NCBI GenBank assembly: GCA_021234155.1 | Contig: JAJEKV010000105.1 | Location: 62,001 to 126,000 of the forward strand | From: Isoetes taiwanensis | Taxonomy: Eukaryota; Streptophyta; Lycopodiopsida; Isoetales; Isoetaceae | Direction: 5' to 3' | DNA: 64,000 nucleotides | Shown: in pieces, positions 32,352 to 44,301 of the stretch | Layout: the number at the start of each line of letters is the position of its first letter | Numbering within the stretch: position 1 is the stretch's first letter | Translations under genes and position numbers: made by a program | The notes under the pieces: model-generated | Seen by the model: the letters and a program-made list of their open reading frames with translations, nothing else | Databases searched by the model: none | Told to the model about the DNA's origin: nothing

Positions 32352-32760
32352 CTAGACATAGCCAGTCCAAGGATTGGAAGGCCATTGATCTAGAATAATT
32401 GCTGCGCCTCCCCTGTACACTGCCCATTTCTTTTGCAGGCGGGCTGCCCTCACCTTGCAGAGCTCCTCCTTACGGTTACACAATTGAAGAGGGGAGAGGT
32501 CCTCCTGTACTGAGAAACTAGTCCCTCTGAGATGGTTTCCATGCTGAAGAATATGTAAGCGGCTAAGAGTGTCTTGAAACCGAACCAAAAGATGGCGAGG
32601 ACGACCAGCCTGCACATGCATGACATCAGTGAAAAAATGCAAAGCAGCATCCATATCAGAAAGGGCATCATCTTACGCCTCGCGAACCCCTATAATACGC
32701 AAGTTCGGGCTCCTAGTAATGAAGATACCGAGGTAGCTAGCTCAAGCCCTCGTCGCTAGC
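32352..32760 (-). pseudogene. L1-type LINE ORF1p fragment
   Basis: Translation on the - strand gives SPNLRIIGVREA, then a stop, then DDALSDMDAALHFF, GRPRHLLVRFQD, LRGTSFSVQEDLSPLQLC and KVRAARLQKKWAVYRGGAAI. This order (NLRIIG, RP..L..F, L.G....D, A...G) is the RRM plus C-terminal region of L1 ORF1 RNA-binding proteins. An in-frame TAA lies between REA and DDAL, and the N-terminal part is missing. ORF2 (endonuclease/reverse transcriptase) is absent: the ORF1 end is followed within 200 nt by the 3' tail. Confidence 0.6.
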
Positions 32761-33045
32761 AGCGCTGCGACTCCTGGTCCCCTTGGGATTGTGGAGATGT
32801 ATGTACGCCCACCTCAACATGTTCCCTTTCCAATGTCTGCACTTCCGCTTCAACATAATGTTTCTTCTATGGCTGGAATTCTGTATCTAGTGTCTATACT
32901 GAGGCATCACTTGTGCCCACATACTGGGCTTTAAGGCTTCCCAGATCTGATGGAATGGTCTCATCCAAGAGATTCAAAGATAAATCCAACTGTTGTAAGT
33001 GCTTTAGATCAGACCCAATATCCACAAGAATTTTTCCGATGAATC

Positions 33046-33539
33046 TGTTAGATCTAAGTCTTAAATATAGAACAATAGAACAATGGAGAATATTGGATAA
33101 TCATTCTATATAGATGAATGAAGCCGAACGTGGCTTGTACATACATATAGGTAAGTGCCTACAAAAGGACATGTCTCTATACTAGAGGACATGTCTTTTC
33201 ACATGACTAGGATTGCCACCTGGACATGGTCACATGGCACTTGCCAATGTCATCAATCCTTGATCTGTATGATCATACGTCTATATTTTAACACTCCCCC
33301 TTGATCAATAGATCAAGAAGAATTGAACTCTCCTTTGGCAAATCTCTCCCTTAATGGAGAAAATTCAATTGCCCTTCAAATTTGAGAATCAAACTCTAAA
33401 CTCTAGACTTACTAGATTATAATGCTACGAGGATATCATGTCTCTTCACATGACTAGGATTGCCACCTGGGCATGGTCACATGGCACTTGCCATGTCATC
33501 AATCCTTGATCTATATAATCATACGTCTATATTCTAACA
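33046..33539 (-). mobile_element. LTR retrotransposon remnant
   Basis: A complete LTR spans 33046-33293 (ends TGTTAGATC and TTTTAACA on the + strand). A partial second LTR spans about 33427-33539, with ends ...TATTCTAACA and about 90% identity over CACATGACTAGGATTGCCAC and its neighbours. Immediately after 33293 the + strand reads CTCCCCCTTGATC; on the - strand this is GATCAAGGGGGAG just before TGTTAAAATA, a classic polypurine tract upstream of a 3' LTR. The element therefore reads right to left, and its 5' LTR has lost its 3' part together with almost all of the interior. Flanking pentamers (GAATC, CTAAG) do not match, so the target-site duplication is lost or decayed. Confidence 0.7.
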
Positions 33540-35334
33540 CTAAGCACAAGCTTTCTGAGGCTGTGGCAGTTTGTAATGTTGTTGGGTATGGCTCCGCCCA
33601 ATGCATTCCCTGATTCTAAACTTAAAAGCTTCCCAATCTCCTCCAGCAGATTGCCGGAAAGCTCTGTGACATTGAAGATTTGGGCCTAACTATCTCCGAC
33701 CAACTGGTTTTCGCGCAGGTTTATGAGCTTCAAATAAGGCAAGCTACCCAAATCCAGCGAAATGGCGCCCACAAGCTGCTTCTATATCAAGCACAAACTC
33801 TGTACTCTGAGCTCAGATTCCTCCCTTATTGTAGATCATAAAACTCCGCTCCATCTGCAATATCTGCTTCATTCCAATATGTTACAAACCATGTGGATCA
33901 CTGAACATGCCCTTTTTAAAAGCAAGCAAGGCCTGGCCGTCGGACTTGAGCGCCATAGCTATGTTTAAGGAAGAAGGAAAAGTAGGATGGAAGGGGCAAA
34001 AAAACTCAAGATGGGTCATGTTTTTTTTTGCCGGAGACGTGTTTACATTGAAGATCTGGCTATGGCGAAGGTATTCTGGTACTCTGCGTATCCAAAAGGG
34101 CTGAATGAAAGCTTCGTCCTGTCATGGCCAGCCATTACACTGCTCTGTGTAACTGTGTTTTTTGTACAATGTATTTTTGTATATATGTATTAATAAAGTA
34201 AGTGGTTTCCTTAAAAACAAATACATAAAAAACACAAATACATAAGGACTACTTACACAATTGCCCTATCACTAAGATTTATTCTATTGTCTCTTAACAT
34301 TTCTTCTTCTATTGTCTCTAGATGCTTCTAATGTAACTTGTGTGGTGATAGTCATAGTATCATTTATTAATGTCGTAAATCAATGTTCATATCACAAATT
34401 GAAAACATTTAGATGCTTCTAATATTGGTAGGTGATTTTTTAGTGTGGTTTTTTTTTTTGTTCACCCTATTTCTAGGTCACAACATGCATGAACAAATTG
34501 CTGGAGACATACATATCTAAAAGAAAGACTATTACTTCAATGAAAAAAGATTTTCATGGAAAATCATTAGTTTAATCTTGCATGTTTAGGAACATATTTG
34601 TAATGTTTGAAACTGATACAAGTTCATTACTAAGCAAAGAACAATAATCTAATGTTGGACATTAATATAGCGGATCTACTCGCACAAGTTAGGAACCAGA
34701 GAAATGTTCGCGGTGGTGGCCGCTGCGATAAATTTCTTATACATTTAAAGACTAAAAGGGCTATCTCTCTATTAGACCTATTAGACCGTAAGCATGAGGA
34801 ACGTGAAAATGTTGCCGACTATGGTTGAATACATGCTAGACAATAGAAAACTTTACAAACTAAAGCACTTGCCATTAGCAAGGCTACAACAAAGATGTTT
34901 CATCATCAGACAATAGCTTTGTAATAGATGGTATAATTCCTTTTGATGTTGACAAATGCAAAATGATACTTCCAAATGAGAGCTTCAACTAACATATGCT
35001 TCCTATTGGATCAGTAATGATCTCTTAAAATGCACAGACAAACCAGAGGGACAAAAGCACTTTCCTTAGGTATTGTAATTAATTTTTGTAACACGTTCTC
35101 CAGTGCCAAATGAAGTTCCGCATGTGTCCATAGCTACTCATTCACGATCACGACCTGTCTATAACCTACTGCGTACATGCTAAGGATATGCGAAGGTGCA
35201 AACAATCAGATATTACTGAAATGATGCTTCACCCGATGTTGCACAATAATTGGTCCTCCAAATAATAACATTGGATAAGGTGAAACCACGGCCATATCTT
35301 GCAGAAACACTCCAGTCGTTTGCTCTGTGCATAT
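33540..35334. other. intergenic, no supported feature
   Basis: No domain-bearing ORF or RNA gene. A reading frame near 33907-34104 has no recognisable content. Confidence 0.4.
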
Positions 35335-35457
35335 CAGGGATAGGTTCAATACTGTATACTTTTTATACGTAATACGTATTTTTCGAAAGATACGGCACAA
35401 ATTTGACGTATGATATGTCAAAAATACGTCCAAAAACATTTCCGGCATCGAAAAAAT

Positions 35458-35703
35458 TTCGCGTAAGCGAAAACAACTGTTTCGCTTACGCGAAGATAGG
35501 TTTCGTGTTTCGCTTACGCGAAGCAGGAAAACTTTCACGTAAGCGAAAACAACTGTTTCGTTTACGCGAAAATAGTTTCGGGTAAGCGAAACTGTTGTTT
35601 TCACTTATGCGAAATTTTTTAAACTTCGCGTAAGCGAAAACAAGGTTTCGCTTACGTGAAAATATCTTCGCGTAAGCGAAACAGTTGTTTTCGCTTACGC
35701 GAA
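35458..35703. repeat. array of 11 alternating 14-bp palindromic motifs
   Basis: TTCGCGTAAGCGAA or its reverse TTCGCTTACGCGAA occurs at 35458, 35481, 35509, 35534, 35557, 35577, 35600, 35625, 35647, 35667 and 35690, with 0-2 mismatches. Spacing is 20-28 bp, about two DNA turns. After the first three the orientation alternates strictly. Each unit is itself an inverted repeat (TTCGC/GCGAA around four bases). Linkers AACAACTGTT and AACAGTTGTT are also inverted copies, so pairs form larger palindromes. Position 460 bp upstream of the transposase suggests subterminal transposase-binding sites, by analogy with Ac. Confidence 0.8.
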
Positions 35704-36067
35704 ATTTTGCAAAGCATTTTAGGCCATTTCGTTAAGGGAAAAAAAGTTTTTGCACCACCGTTTGGTCTATTTTGAGCAGGTGAATTATTATATATAAGAA
35801 AAACATGTTTAGCCCTAGAATTCACCTCGAACGTTAACTACCAGGTCGAGTCAACATACTCCTTGGGAAACGGTCAGCCTTTGAGGTGTGGGTTTTGTGT
35901 TCGGGGCCTGATGCCGGAATATATGAAGTGAGATTACTCCTTCACAGAGTTTTCCGACCTTGGGTTCCTATCCTGTTCCTTAGAGACCTATAGGTTCTTG
36001 TCCTTCGCTCCTTACGCTCGAACGAGACGTCGATGTAACATATGCGTAGTGAGCTTGCCCCTTCGCA

Positions 36068-36074
36068 TATATAG
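36068..36074 (+). promoter_or_regulatory. TATA box of the hAT transposase
   Basis: TATATAG in CATATATAGACGTCGG lies about 90 nt upstream of the ATG at 36160, in a suitable place for a short leader. It is the only good TATA match between the palindrome array and the ORF. Confidence 0.4.
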
Positions 36075-36159
36075 ACGTCGGCCTTTAGTTCGGACGATTA
36101 AGGAATCTTTACCCTTTAGAATAGCAGAGCAGAGACAGTAATTTTAGATAGCAGCAGAG

Positions 36160-36756
36160 ATGGCAACTAGTCACGCATCTACATCAGGCGGCGCTGGTGG
36201 CCATGCATCTACATCCCGTGCCGCCAGCGGTCATGCATCATCATTTAGGGATGCGCGGCCATCGCCCGGTCATGGCAGGGCCACGGGGGTTGCAGTAGCA
36301 CGTGGAAGAATTATATGTCGAAATAGTGGCGGTCGAAGGAGAGGTCCTGAGTGGGGATTTGTGAAGGAATTTGGTCAGAATGAGTGGCAATGTGTGTTTT
36401 GTGGGTACACGTCAATAAATGGATCTGCGACAACAATACGAGCTCATCTTTTACGGGACTCTAAAATTGGGGTGCAAACTTGTACGGCATCTGCTGACAT
36501 ATGACAAGATGCAATTTAAGTGTTGGGTCGAAAAAAGAACATCAGCAGAAAAACACAGCCAAGAGATAGTCAAGGACCTTCACCGTGCCAAGCAGAAGAG
36601 ATCAATTACACCACCCCTCCTGCAGTGCCAATGTACCAACCAGAGGGTGGACTAGGGTCGATAGGAGGGTTAAGTACGGGCGAAAAAAAAATGGTAGAGA
36701 CAATTGAAATAGTGTCATCGATTCGCGTAGCGAATCGCCATTCTTGCACGAGATGA
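36160..36756 (+). pseudogene. hAT transposase 5' exon with BED-type zinc finger
   Basis: ATG at 36160 opens a Ser/Gly/Ala-rich tail (repeated GHASTSR), then WGFVKEFGQNEWQCVFCGY, a C-x2-C finger followed by GSATTIRAHLLRDS and a distal C (about residues 70-108), as in BED fingers of DUF659-type hAT transposases. The frame meets TGA (36502-36504) and TAA a few codons later, then stays open and protein-like (KTQPRDSQGPSP, GEKKMVETIEIVSS) to about 36725. TGA and TAA at these places are what single C-to-T changes in CGA and CAA codons would give. The copy is therefore probably dead even before the inserted repeats downstream. Confidence 0.7.
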
Positions 36757-37859
36757 GCATGCATGCATTGCATGCGTCGCATGCATGCATCGCATGCATG
36801 CATCGCATGCATTTCTAGGCCGTTCATCAGGTTGGGGGATCGCTACTTATTGCAGAGTTCTTCATCGACGTTTCATCGCTTTCTCATCTCTCAGCAGTAT
36901 CCATGGCTTCTATTCTTTGATTTCATGCGGAGGAGGGGCTTCTTCTTGCATGAGCTACGCTTTCTCGGCCATTCCTATCCTTTCTAACCTCTTCTATCTT
37001 TGCCCTTTTGTCCAGCCTAGGACAATCTTCAACCTTTTCTCCTCGGATCTAGTATTTGAAGTTCTTTGGTATCGGGATGTTGTTGTGTTCATGCGATTCG
37101 CAGTGCAAGAATGTCATCGATTCGCGTAGCGAATCGCCATTCTTGCACGAGACGAGCATGCATGCATTGCATGCGTCGCATGCATGCATCGCATGCATGC
37201 ATCGCATGCATTTCTAGGCCGTTCATCAGGTTGGGGGATCGCTACTTATTGCAGAGTTCTTCATCGACATTTCATCTTTTTCATCTCTCGAAAGCAAAGA
37301 TCCATGGCTCCCACCCTTCCCCCTTAAAATTGTTATTTATATGTTCATATTTGTTATAATTGTCGCATGGCACGGCGTGACCACCCCTCTTTTTCGAGGT
37401 GTAAATGTTGTTTTTTTGTCGCGGGCACGCTGCGTGACCGACCCCGCCGAGGTTTTTTCTCTATTGGTTTTTCTCGTTGGTGATGTGCAGGTCCAGGGGT
37501 GATGCACGACTTCGGTATTCTCTGTGGAGCGTGGGTTTTTTTGTGGGAGCGTTTAGCAGCCCTCGTTGTCAAGCCCCCTTACCGAGATTTTATCGCTAGG
37601 GTTTTTCCTCGAAAACCTAAAGGGCGGTTTTTTAATCCGGGCGATAAACTCTCGGCGGTACACTAGCCAACATCTATAGCACACAATTTTATTTGGGGTC
37701 CGGTGTGTTATTTTGGATATTCCCTATGTTTTTCATTTTTTGGGTGGCCTGCGATGTGCAGCTACCCACCCTATACCATTGTAGAAAAAACTGCTGAGAT
37801 GAATGAAAAGCCTATCTATGATGTTGTTGTGTTCATGCGAGTCGCAGTGCAAGAATGCA
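36713..37859. repeat. two tandem inverted-repeat-bounded insertions between hAT exons
   Basis: CATTCTTGCAC and its inverse GTGCAAGAATG bound 36739-37113 and again 37138-37859. A 24-bp hairpin-forming block TCATCGATTCGCGTAGCGAA(TCGC) precedes each one. The first 180 bp of the two units (36713-36892 and 37112-37289) are nearly identical and contain stacked GCATGCATGC palindromes. The last 35 bp also match (GATGTTGTTGTGTTCATGCG...). The middles differ. The second unit ends at the ATG of the DUF659 exon. This looks like two related non-autonomous elements or a recent segmental duplication inside the transposase intron. Confidence 0.65.
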
Positions 37860-38688
37860 AAGACAGACTAAGCAACAGAGGGTTGACCAATGCTTAACAT
37901 CAGAGCAACTGAAGAAGACGCAATTGAAGGTTGTAGAGGCACATGTCTTAGAACACAAAGCAATGAAAGAAGCCTTCCAAGAAGTTGCCAAAGCGGGGTC
38001 GGCTTTCATGCTGCCATCATACAAGCATGCCAATAACAAAATGGTGGATGAAATACACGGGAAAATGGTCGAGAGGGTGGAGATGAAGTTGTGTCGTGTT
38101 ACTGAAGCCAGGCTGGCTTCACTAGTGACTGATGATTGGAGCAATGTAAACAAGGACCACCTTATAAACTTCATGATCGTCTATCCAGGGGGCGAAGTAT
38201 TTTTGAAGACCGTGGAAACTAAAACTGATCAGGTGACAGGAGATTGGATTTTTCAGAAAACAAAGGCTGTGATAGAGAGTTTTGGGCCGAAGAGAATATT
38301 TCAGGTCATAATGGACAACACGTCTAATTGTAAGTTAGCGGGTGAATCGTTGGAGTCTGAATTTCCAGAATTGCACGCGACCAACTGCCAATGCCATTGC
38401 CTAAACTTATTGCTCAAGGACTGGTTTTCACAGCACACTTGGTTTAAAGATCCCATTCAAAAGGCCCGTCGTCTTGTGAAATTCATCACAAAGAAGCCTG
38501 CAATTTACGCCATATACAAGTCATTGCATCAGAAGGCCCTAACACTCATGAATCCTGATGAGCAACTAGTAGCCTTTCCAAACAGAAACTTTTCCAAAGA
38601 TTTGTCATGCAGTTTTGATGAAGGGAGGCGCCGTTTTGATGAAGGCAGATGCGCCCAGACCTGCATATACGATTCCGAAAGAGTCTAG
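37855..38688 (+). pseudogene. hAT transposase DUF659 region, truncated
   Basis: A 277-codon frame begins MQRQTKQQRVDQCL and carries the DUF659/RNase-H-like core: LVTDDWSNVNKDHLINFMIV, ETKTDQVTGDWIF, QVIMDNTSNC and ATNCQCHCLNLLLKDW. TDDWS and MDNTSNC match the D-containing motifs of this transposase class. It ends abnormally after KPAIYAIYKSLHQK, in sequence with a duplicated GTTTTGATGAAGG and no hATC dimerisation domain, so it lacks the catalytic C-terminal third. The exon itself has no internal stop. Confidence 0.75.
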
Positions 38689-41600
38689 TAGCTTTCTTAC
38701 CCTAGATCATCATAAATCGTCAGAAAATTACTTCACGCAATTCTTTCCGCCACTTGCAAGAGCGGCGCTGCTATACTCTGCTTAGTTCATTTTCATCTTC
38801 TTCCTCTACCTACCTGGACGCTACAGCTCCAATCCTCCATCGCTCCTCTGGATCATGGAATACAATCATGGAATGGTAAGCCGCAGGTTTACCCTGGCCT
38901 GCGATCATGGAATACTATGCTCTGCTCTCCTCTCCTCTCGATCCCCATAGCGGCATCAGAAACAAATGATTCAATGAATAGATGCACTAGAACATGTGAA
39001 TAGGGCTTCAGAAACATGAACAGGACATCAAAATAGATGAATATGGCTTCGGCTATGGCTCGTCTAAATCGGATTTATGCATACATTTGAAAGCTCCAAG
39101 ATCTGACGATGATTTACAGTTTAAATATCTCACACAAGATGCACCTAAAACTTACCAGATCTATTTCCTGCATAGAACTAGACAAAAACCTAAATGCCGG
39201 AAGAAGCTGCATCCCGAATGTAATTTCAGCCAAAAGTTTATTACGTCCTGTTATCTACGCCCGCAGGCTCGTTATGCCCCGTAGGGCCTCGAGGCAGCGC
39301 GGGCCAGCCAAGGTGGCTCACGAGCGACCTTAGTAGTATTATCATCCCAATCCAGGACGAGCTATCCCAAATTGACATGTTTATTCCCATGTTATCAGAA
39401 TCTGCACTATACTTATGCCTGATGGAATAACCACTTACTAGGCTTAATTGCATCCGAATACTTAATCATTCACAAAAATCTTAATCATCCACACAAGTTC
39501 GATGAAATGTACTTATGTTGAATTCCAGGCTTAATTGATACCAACAAGATCCCAAGCCCTTAAGGCTACTCCCAGTACAATTATTAGGATTCTAAATTTG
39601 AATTCCAATTCAGATTCTAAATCCATTTGTGTACATCAATCAAAATCATACAATCTGTAATCTAGGTCAAAGATGCACTTCTGTCTTTCCTAAATTCTTT
39701 GGTCTCTAGGCAATCTTTTCCCGCAGAAAATCGGTCAAAGCTAATGATCATAAAAGTAGTACTGTAAATCTCTGCTAAGAATCCATACCTAAGCCGTGGG
39801 AATCGGAAAGACCTTTAATGCATTCGTCTAGTCATCTGCCCTTCATTTCTGATGCCTGGCTGTAAATCCCTAATCCTTGCGATTTTCCTTAAGGTAAAAA
39901 TAAAGTCTGATCCATTGATTTTTTTATTTTAAATTTATTATACAAGGCCATAGTTTATGGCCTTGCATTATTGCCAGTCAAATAAACACAAGGGTCCAAC
40001 TTAAAAACGAAATCCCTTCCATAATATGAAAGTTTAAGTCATAAACCTGTAACCTATGCTGCGAGATTTCAACTGATACTAGAGATAAACTTAGCATAAT
40101 GTCAAAATTAAGTTCCACATTTAAATTGATTTAACCCCATAGTTTGGTCCCATTGTTCAACTTATAATATGAGATCTCTATATATTACTAGTCAGAATAC
40201 AAATATTAAAAGAAGTTATAGCTCCCTACTGGACATCAATATTTCAAAAGAAGACGAAAAAAAAAAACGGTTTGAACTAGTATATGCTAGAGCAACATCT
40301 ACTTCGGTCAATCCCTTAGCAGTATTTCCATCCTACTATCTAGATTGAGCAAGCCAGCCTAGGCTAGTACCTCTTTTTCCAAAGCCTAAGTAATTTAATC
40401 TAAAGATCATTATTTACTCACCTAAGTCTTAAGAAGAAAGTCATCTGCTACAGCATCAACTTGAATTCTGTGCAAATACATAAACTATGAACTAAATGTC
40501 CTAAAGATTAAAAACACTGCTTAAAACTTGGCAATTGTTAAGCCATTCAAATATAAATACAATTGAAAAGATGAGCATGAAAGCAACCCTTATACTTATC
40601 AATCTAAATGCATAGTAGCATCCGGTGTTGGACTACTAAAAGCTCCATGGTCCATGACAATAAAACTCCAGAAATATTTATCATTTATTGCTCCAAGGCT
40701 CTTTGGCCAGCATCTCTATTTCCATAATCCATCCTCTTTCATGCTAAAGCAAACCCTGAAAATCAAAAAAGAGACAATAGGAAAAGAGAACCCGTACATG
40801 CGACCAATCAGTACACAATTAACGTAAGAACGGTAAAAGTGCAAGGGCCAAAAGGTACATTGGGTCTCTCAGTTTATACTGATCACCAATTGTATCCATT
40901 TGCCCTGAGTAAGCTCTAACATCTGTATCTATCATCAGACTTTAAGCAATATGCATTATATGTATAAATATGCTAACAAGGAACCTTGTTGAAGTCTTCT
41001 TCAATAATTCATAATGTTACAAAGATACCAACATGTTGCTGTTGTATAGAAGTAAGAATGATCAGGACCATTGCTAATCATTCGTGTAATCTTAACCAAG
41101 GACAATGAGGCTATGAAGAAAGTATCCACAAACCTGGGTTGAAGTTCTTGCTTCACAAATGCTACGTAAAAATTAATGTTGTCATTTTGATAAGGCATAT
41201 AGGTCGAGAATAAACCACAACAACTTGCAATGGCTGAACTATAGCAGATCTCTATTGAATAGCTAGAAATAGATCAAAGATGGCTTCACATGCTTTTTGG
41301 ATCATAAAAACATTTCAGCAACTTTGCAAATGGATCACAAGACCATATCTTCAAGGAAATGGGCTGAAACAAAGCTTTAGATGAATAAAAAAGGCCAGTA
41401 TTGCAGCGTCTATTATAGACTTTGAAGATGCCATAGCGATTGCAACTAGCCAAAAACATATTGGGGATATATATTTTGCCTCACTAAAACATGGAGCTTA
41501 ATAAGCCCGCTTGCAGCAGAATTATGCTGGGAATAAGTCAAAATCCTGAAATTGCAAAGGAAATAAGCCAAATGCGTGTTGGAATAGCCTATCATGCCTT

Positions 41601-42667
41601 GGCTCTACCAAAGCATCGAGCTTTTTCTTCTCTATTCATGGCTCGAGATTTTTCTTCTCTGTTCATGGCCGCTATCAAACAAATGCTATTAGGGCTTCTT
41701 AAATATTTTTTCTATTAGAATCTTAGGTCAAAAAGCCATCCAACCATTTATCACTCTTAAACCTTTTCCGTAACCCATAGTAAAAGTTGCATGCAAAGCT
41801 CCTTTGCATGTTAACTACCACTTGCCAAGCATGCATTAAAGGAAAATACATGTATAAGTTCTAAGAGATCTATAACCTTTATTTGTAATCTATATATGAA
41901 GAAAAATTGCTTAATTAATAAAAAAAAAACCCTACCACCTTCCGTAGAGTATAACAAGACCCATGTAAATAGAACTGTAATAATATGGATTGCAAGACCC
42001 CACCATTAGAGTGCTGTAAATAGAACTGTAATGATAGGGATGGCAAGACCCCATCATTACTGTGGGGATACTGCCATACCCTATAGCTATATAGCCATGC
42101 AGATAGAATATATTAAATCCAAATATATACCTTTGTATTATTGCATCTTATATTTGTAGTTCTCTGCATCAGCCAATTTACGTTTGGGCTTTGCCCTTAC
42201 ATCATGCAAAAGAATAAAAACAATAAAGTCGCATTTAATTAAAGTGGGTCAGATCTCGACGTTTTGGGACTCATACTGAAAATGTGACTCTTACAAAAAA
42301 AAACAAGGTGCTGCGCACGGAGGGTTGCCCTCCATGGCCATACCATAGGGTGAAGTGGCTTAAATCATAGTTCAAAGTCATGTTTTGACAATCAATTTAA
42401 ATTGCTACTTCAAAACAATAGAGTACTTGATACCATATCTTTATGGGAATTTATAGATAGTGGAATCGTCGGATTCTTAGAAACATACGAAACAATGTAT
42501 GAAGAATGCAAATAGAGAAATGGGGGGGAGGGCAAAAGAACTTAAGAACTGAGGATTGTTTTGCGTGTCAATTTTGTTCAGGGTATGAAGGAAGAATTCA
42601 ATTTTATAAATTGAATGGCTAAGCATTTAATAGCATGAAGTACATGGAAGTTGCAAGCAAGGTAGAG
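38689..42667. other. long AT-rich intergenic stretch
   Basis: About 4 kb without a supportable gene. A 56-bp unit containing GCAAGACCCCA(C/T)CATTA is duplicated in tandem around 41955-42060. No element termini, tRNA or domain-bearing frames were seen. Confidence 0.45.
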
Positions 42668-43650
42668 TTACTTAAAAATGCAAATGCAATGGCATGTCCT
42701 GTCGAAGGCAATGATTTGGAGTCCGTGGTTGAGCTCGAACGTGCGTTTACCCCAGCTCTTCAGTATGCTTTGGCGCAATGATCGAGGATTTGCCTTCATT
42801 GTAGCTAATGCGCCTCCTAATGGATAACCGAGAAATTTGTCAAGCAATGCTCCTGCCATTGTGACATGTAGCGTCTTCGATGCAGTGATGATGATGAGTG
42901 AACACTGTGCTAATAACTCAATCAAAATGCTATAAACAAAAACACGTGCACGTTTCATGAAGAAAGAAAGAAAAAAAAATTTAACGTCCACATGTAATCC
43001 TTACATCCACCCCCAGACTATCTAGTCCAATTATCCCTGTCTCCTGTAAGTGATGTAGAAAGTAGTGAAATAGTACCTCAATGATATTTTACAAACTCCT
43101 GCATAAGCATATAAGTAGCACATGTACCTCAACTTTAAGTCATTTGTCATGATAACAAAGTGCCTTCAGTGCCTTCTTTATCTTCTTCGCATCAGGATTC
43201 ATGCCATCTATGATGTCTGAGGGTGAATGGGCAAGTACATCTGGCCTCGAATTTTCGAAACCTTTGATAGCCACGGTAGTTTTTCCCATGAATGCAACAA
43301 AACTCATTAGAGATTCCAAGATCATGAATTGAATCCCATAAAAAAGCTTGTAACCATTACTTGCAAGTTAAGATTTTGTGGACCGGAATGGACTAGTGTC
43401 ATATTCTGATTGAGAGCATATTCTAGAATATGATTTGACTCTGACATATGTCGAAAAGACTGGCATCCTCTTCGTAGATCCAATCCTTAAGCACGCGTTC
43501 AATGGCATTAATACCAAATACTTCGAGCATACTAAGGGTACAATGAGCCGCAACTGTGTGAATAGAATTGACCGGGCTTTTGTTGGTTGCTCTGACGTTG
43601 ATTACCTCGAATTGCAGCGCCTTTACATTATTTATTTGCGCCAATTGGTT
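42668..43650 (-). other. exon-like open frames of unknown identity
   Basis: Three - strand frames look more protein-like than their surroundings: 42668-42940 (AGALLDKFLGYPLGGALA), 43140-43325 (TVAIKGFENSRPDVLAH, ending KALCYHDK) and 43430-43650 (AAHCTLSMLEVFGINAIERV, WIYEEDASLFDICQ). They are in the same orientation as, and downstream of, the lipase-like sequence at 44302-44800 and could be exons of one degenerate gene. No consistent GT-AG chain could be drawn, and no family was recognised. Confidence 0.2.
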
Positions 43651-44301
43651 GCAGAAGGTAGATCTTGAAGCATTTTCTTGTAGAATTTACCCATATATGT
43701 TTATATTTATGATTTGTAATATACGGGAAGCATCCTTTACCTTATGCCTTAATTTAGTTCGTATAAATGGCATTTGGTATCTGATGCAATGAAGCTTATT
43801 GCCGTTTCATAGCTCTAAATTGTTGAGTAATTTATGGAATTTGAAGAAAATAGTGTGAGCAGGAAATTGGTACCATTGAGGCCCAGATATTTTATATGCT
43901 ATGATGATCGACTCTCGATTCTGGGATGTTAGTTTGCATGCATTTTTGAATATCGAATTCCATGATTTAATTCCATATTACATGCATTTTTGCATTTCTT
44001 ATTTTTAATAGATATACAATATTAAATTGTGAAGTCAGCCTGAAGCACATGCACTTGATTGAGATTCGCTATTTGGCACACAAGTCTTGAACCTTGGTAT
44101 ATAAGGCTAATCAAATGTTTTAAGTAGTGGCTCTCAAAGAAACAAGTTAAGGAGTCAAGATCCTTGGAAGGCCTTAGTAGATCTAATATATTAATCCTAG
44201 AAATGGCATTGTAAGCAAACACTACAATGAGGGATTTTCTAGGTCTGATACAAACCAATAATGCCAACCTGCCTATTCCAAGCTTATCTAATGACTACAT
44301 T

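Larger units (their letters stand above)
35335..38688 (+). mobile_element. 3'-truncated hAT-type DNA transposon
   Basis: The proposed element runs from a possible terminus CAGGGATAGG at 35335 (compare the CAGGGATG start of Ac-like elements), through a palindrome array (35458-35703), a TATA box, a BED-type zinc-finger exon and a DUF659 exon. No right-hand terminal repeat and no C-terminal dimerisation domain were found. The left end is a weak call; the coding similarity is strong. Confidence 0.6.

Noticed and set aside
35458-35703. CRISPR-like regular array
   Set aside because: Units are alternating palindromes with 6-14-nt related linkers, not direct repeats with unique spacers, and the genome is a plant nuclear genome.
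35335-38670. 8-bp target-site duplication for the hAT element
   Set aside because: GTGCATAT precedes 35335 and CTGCATAT occurs near 38658, but the second is not next to any terminal repeat, so the match is treated as chance.
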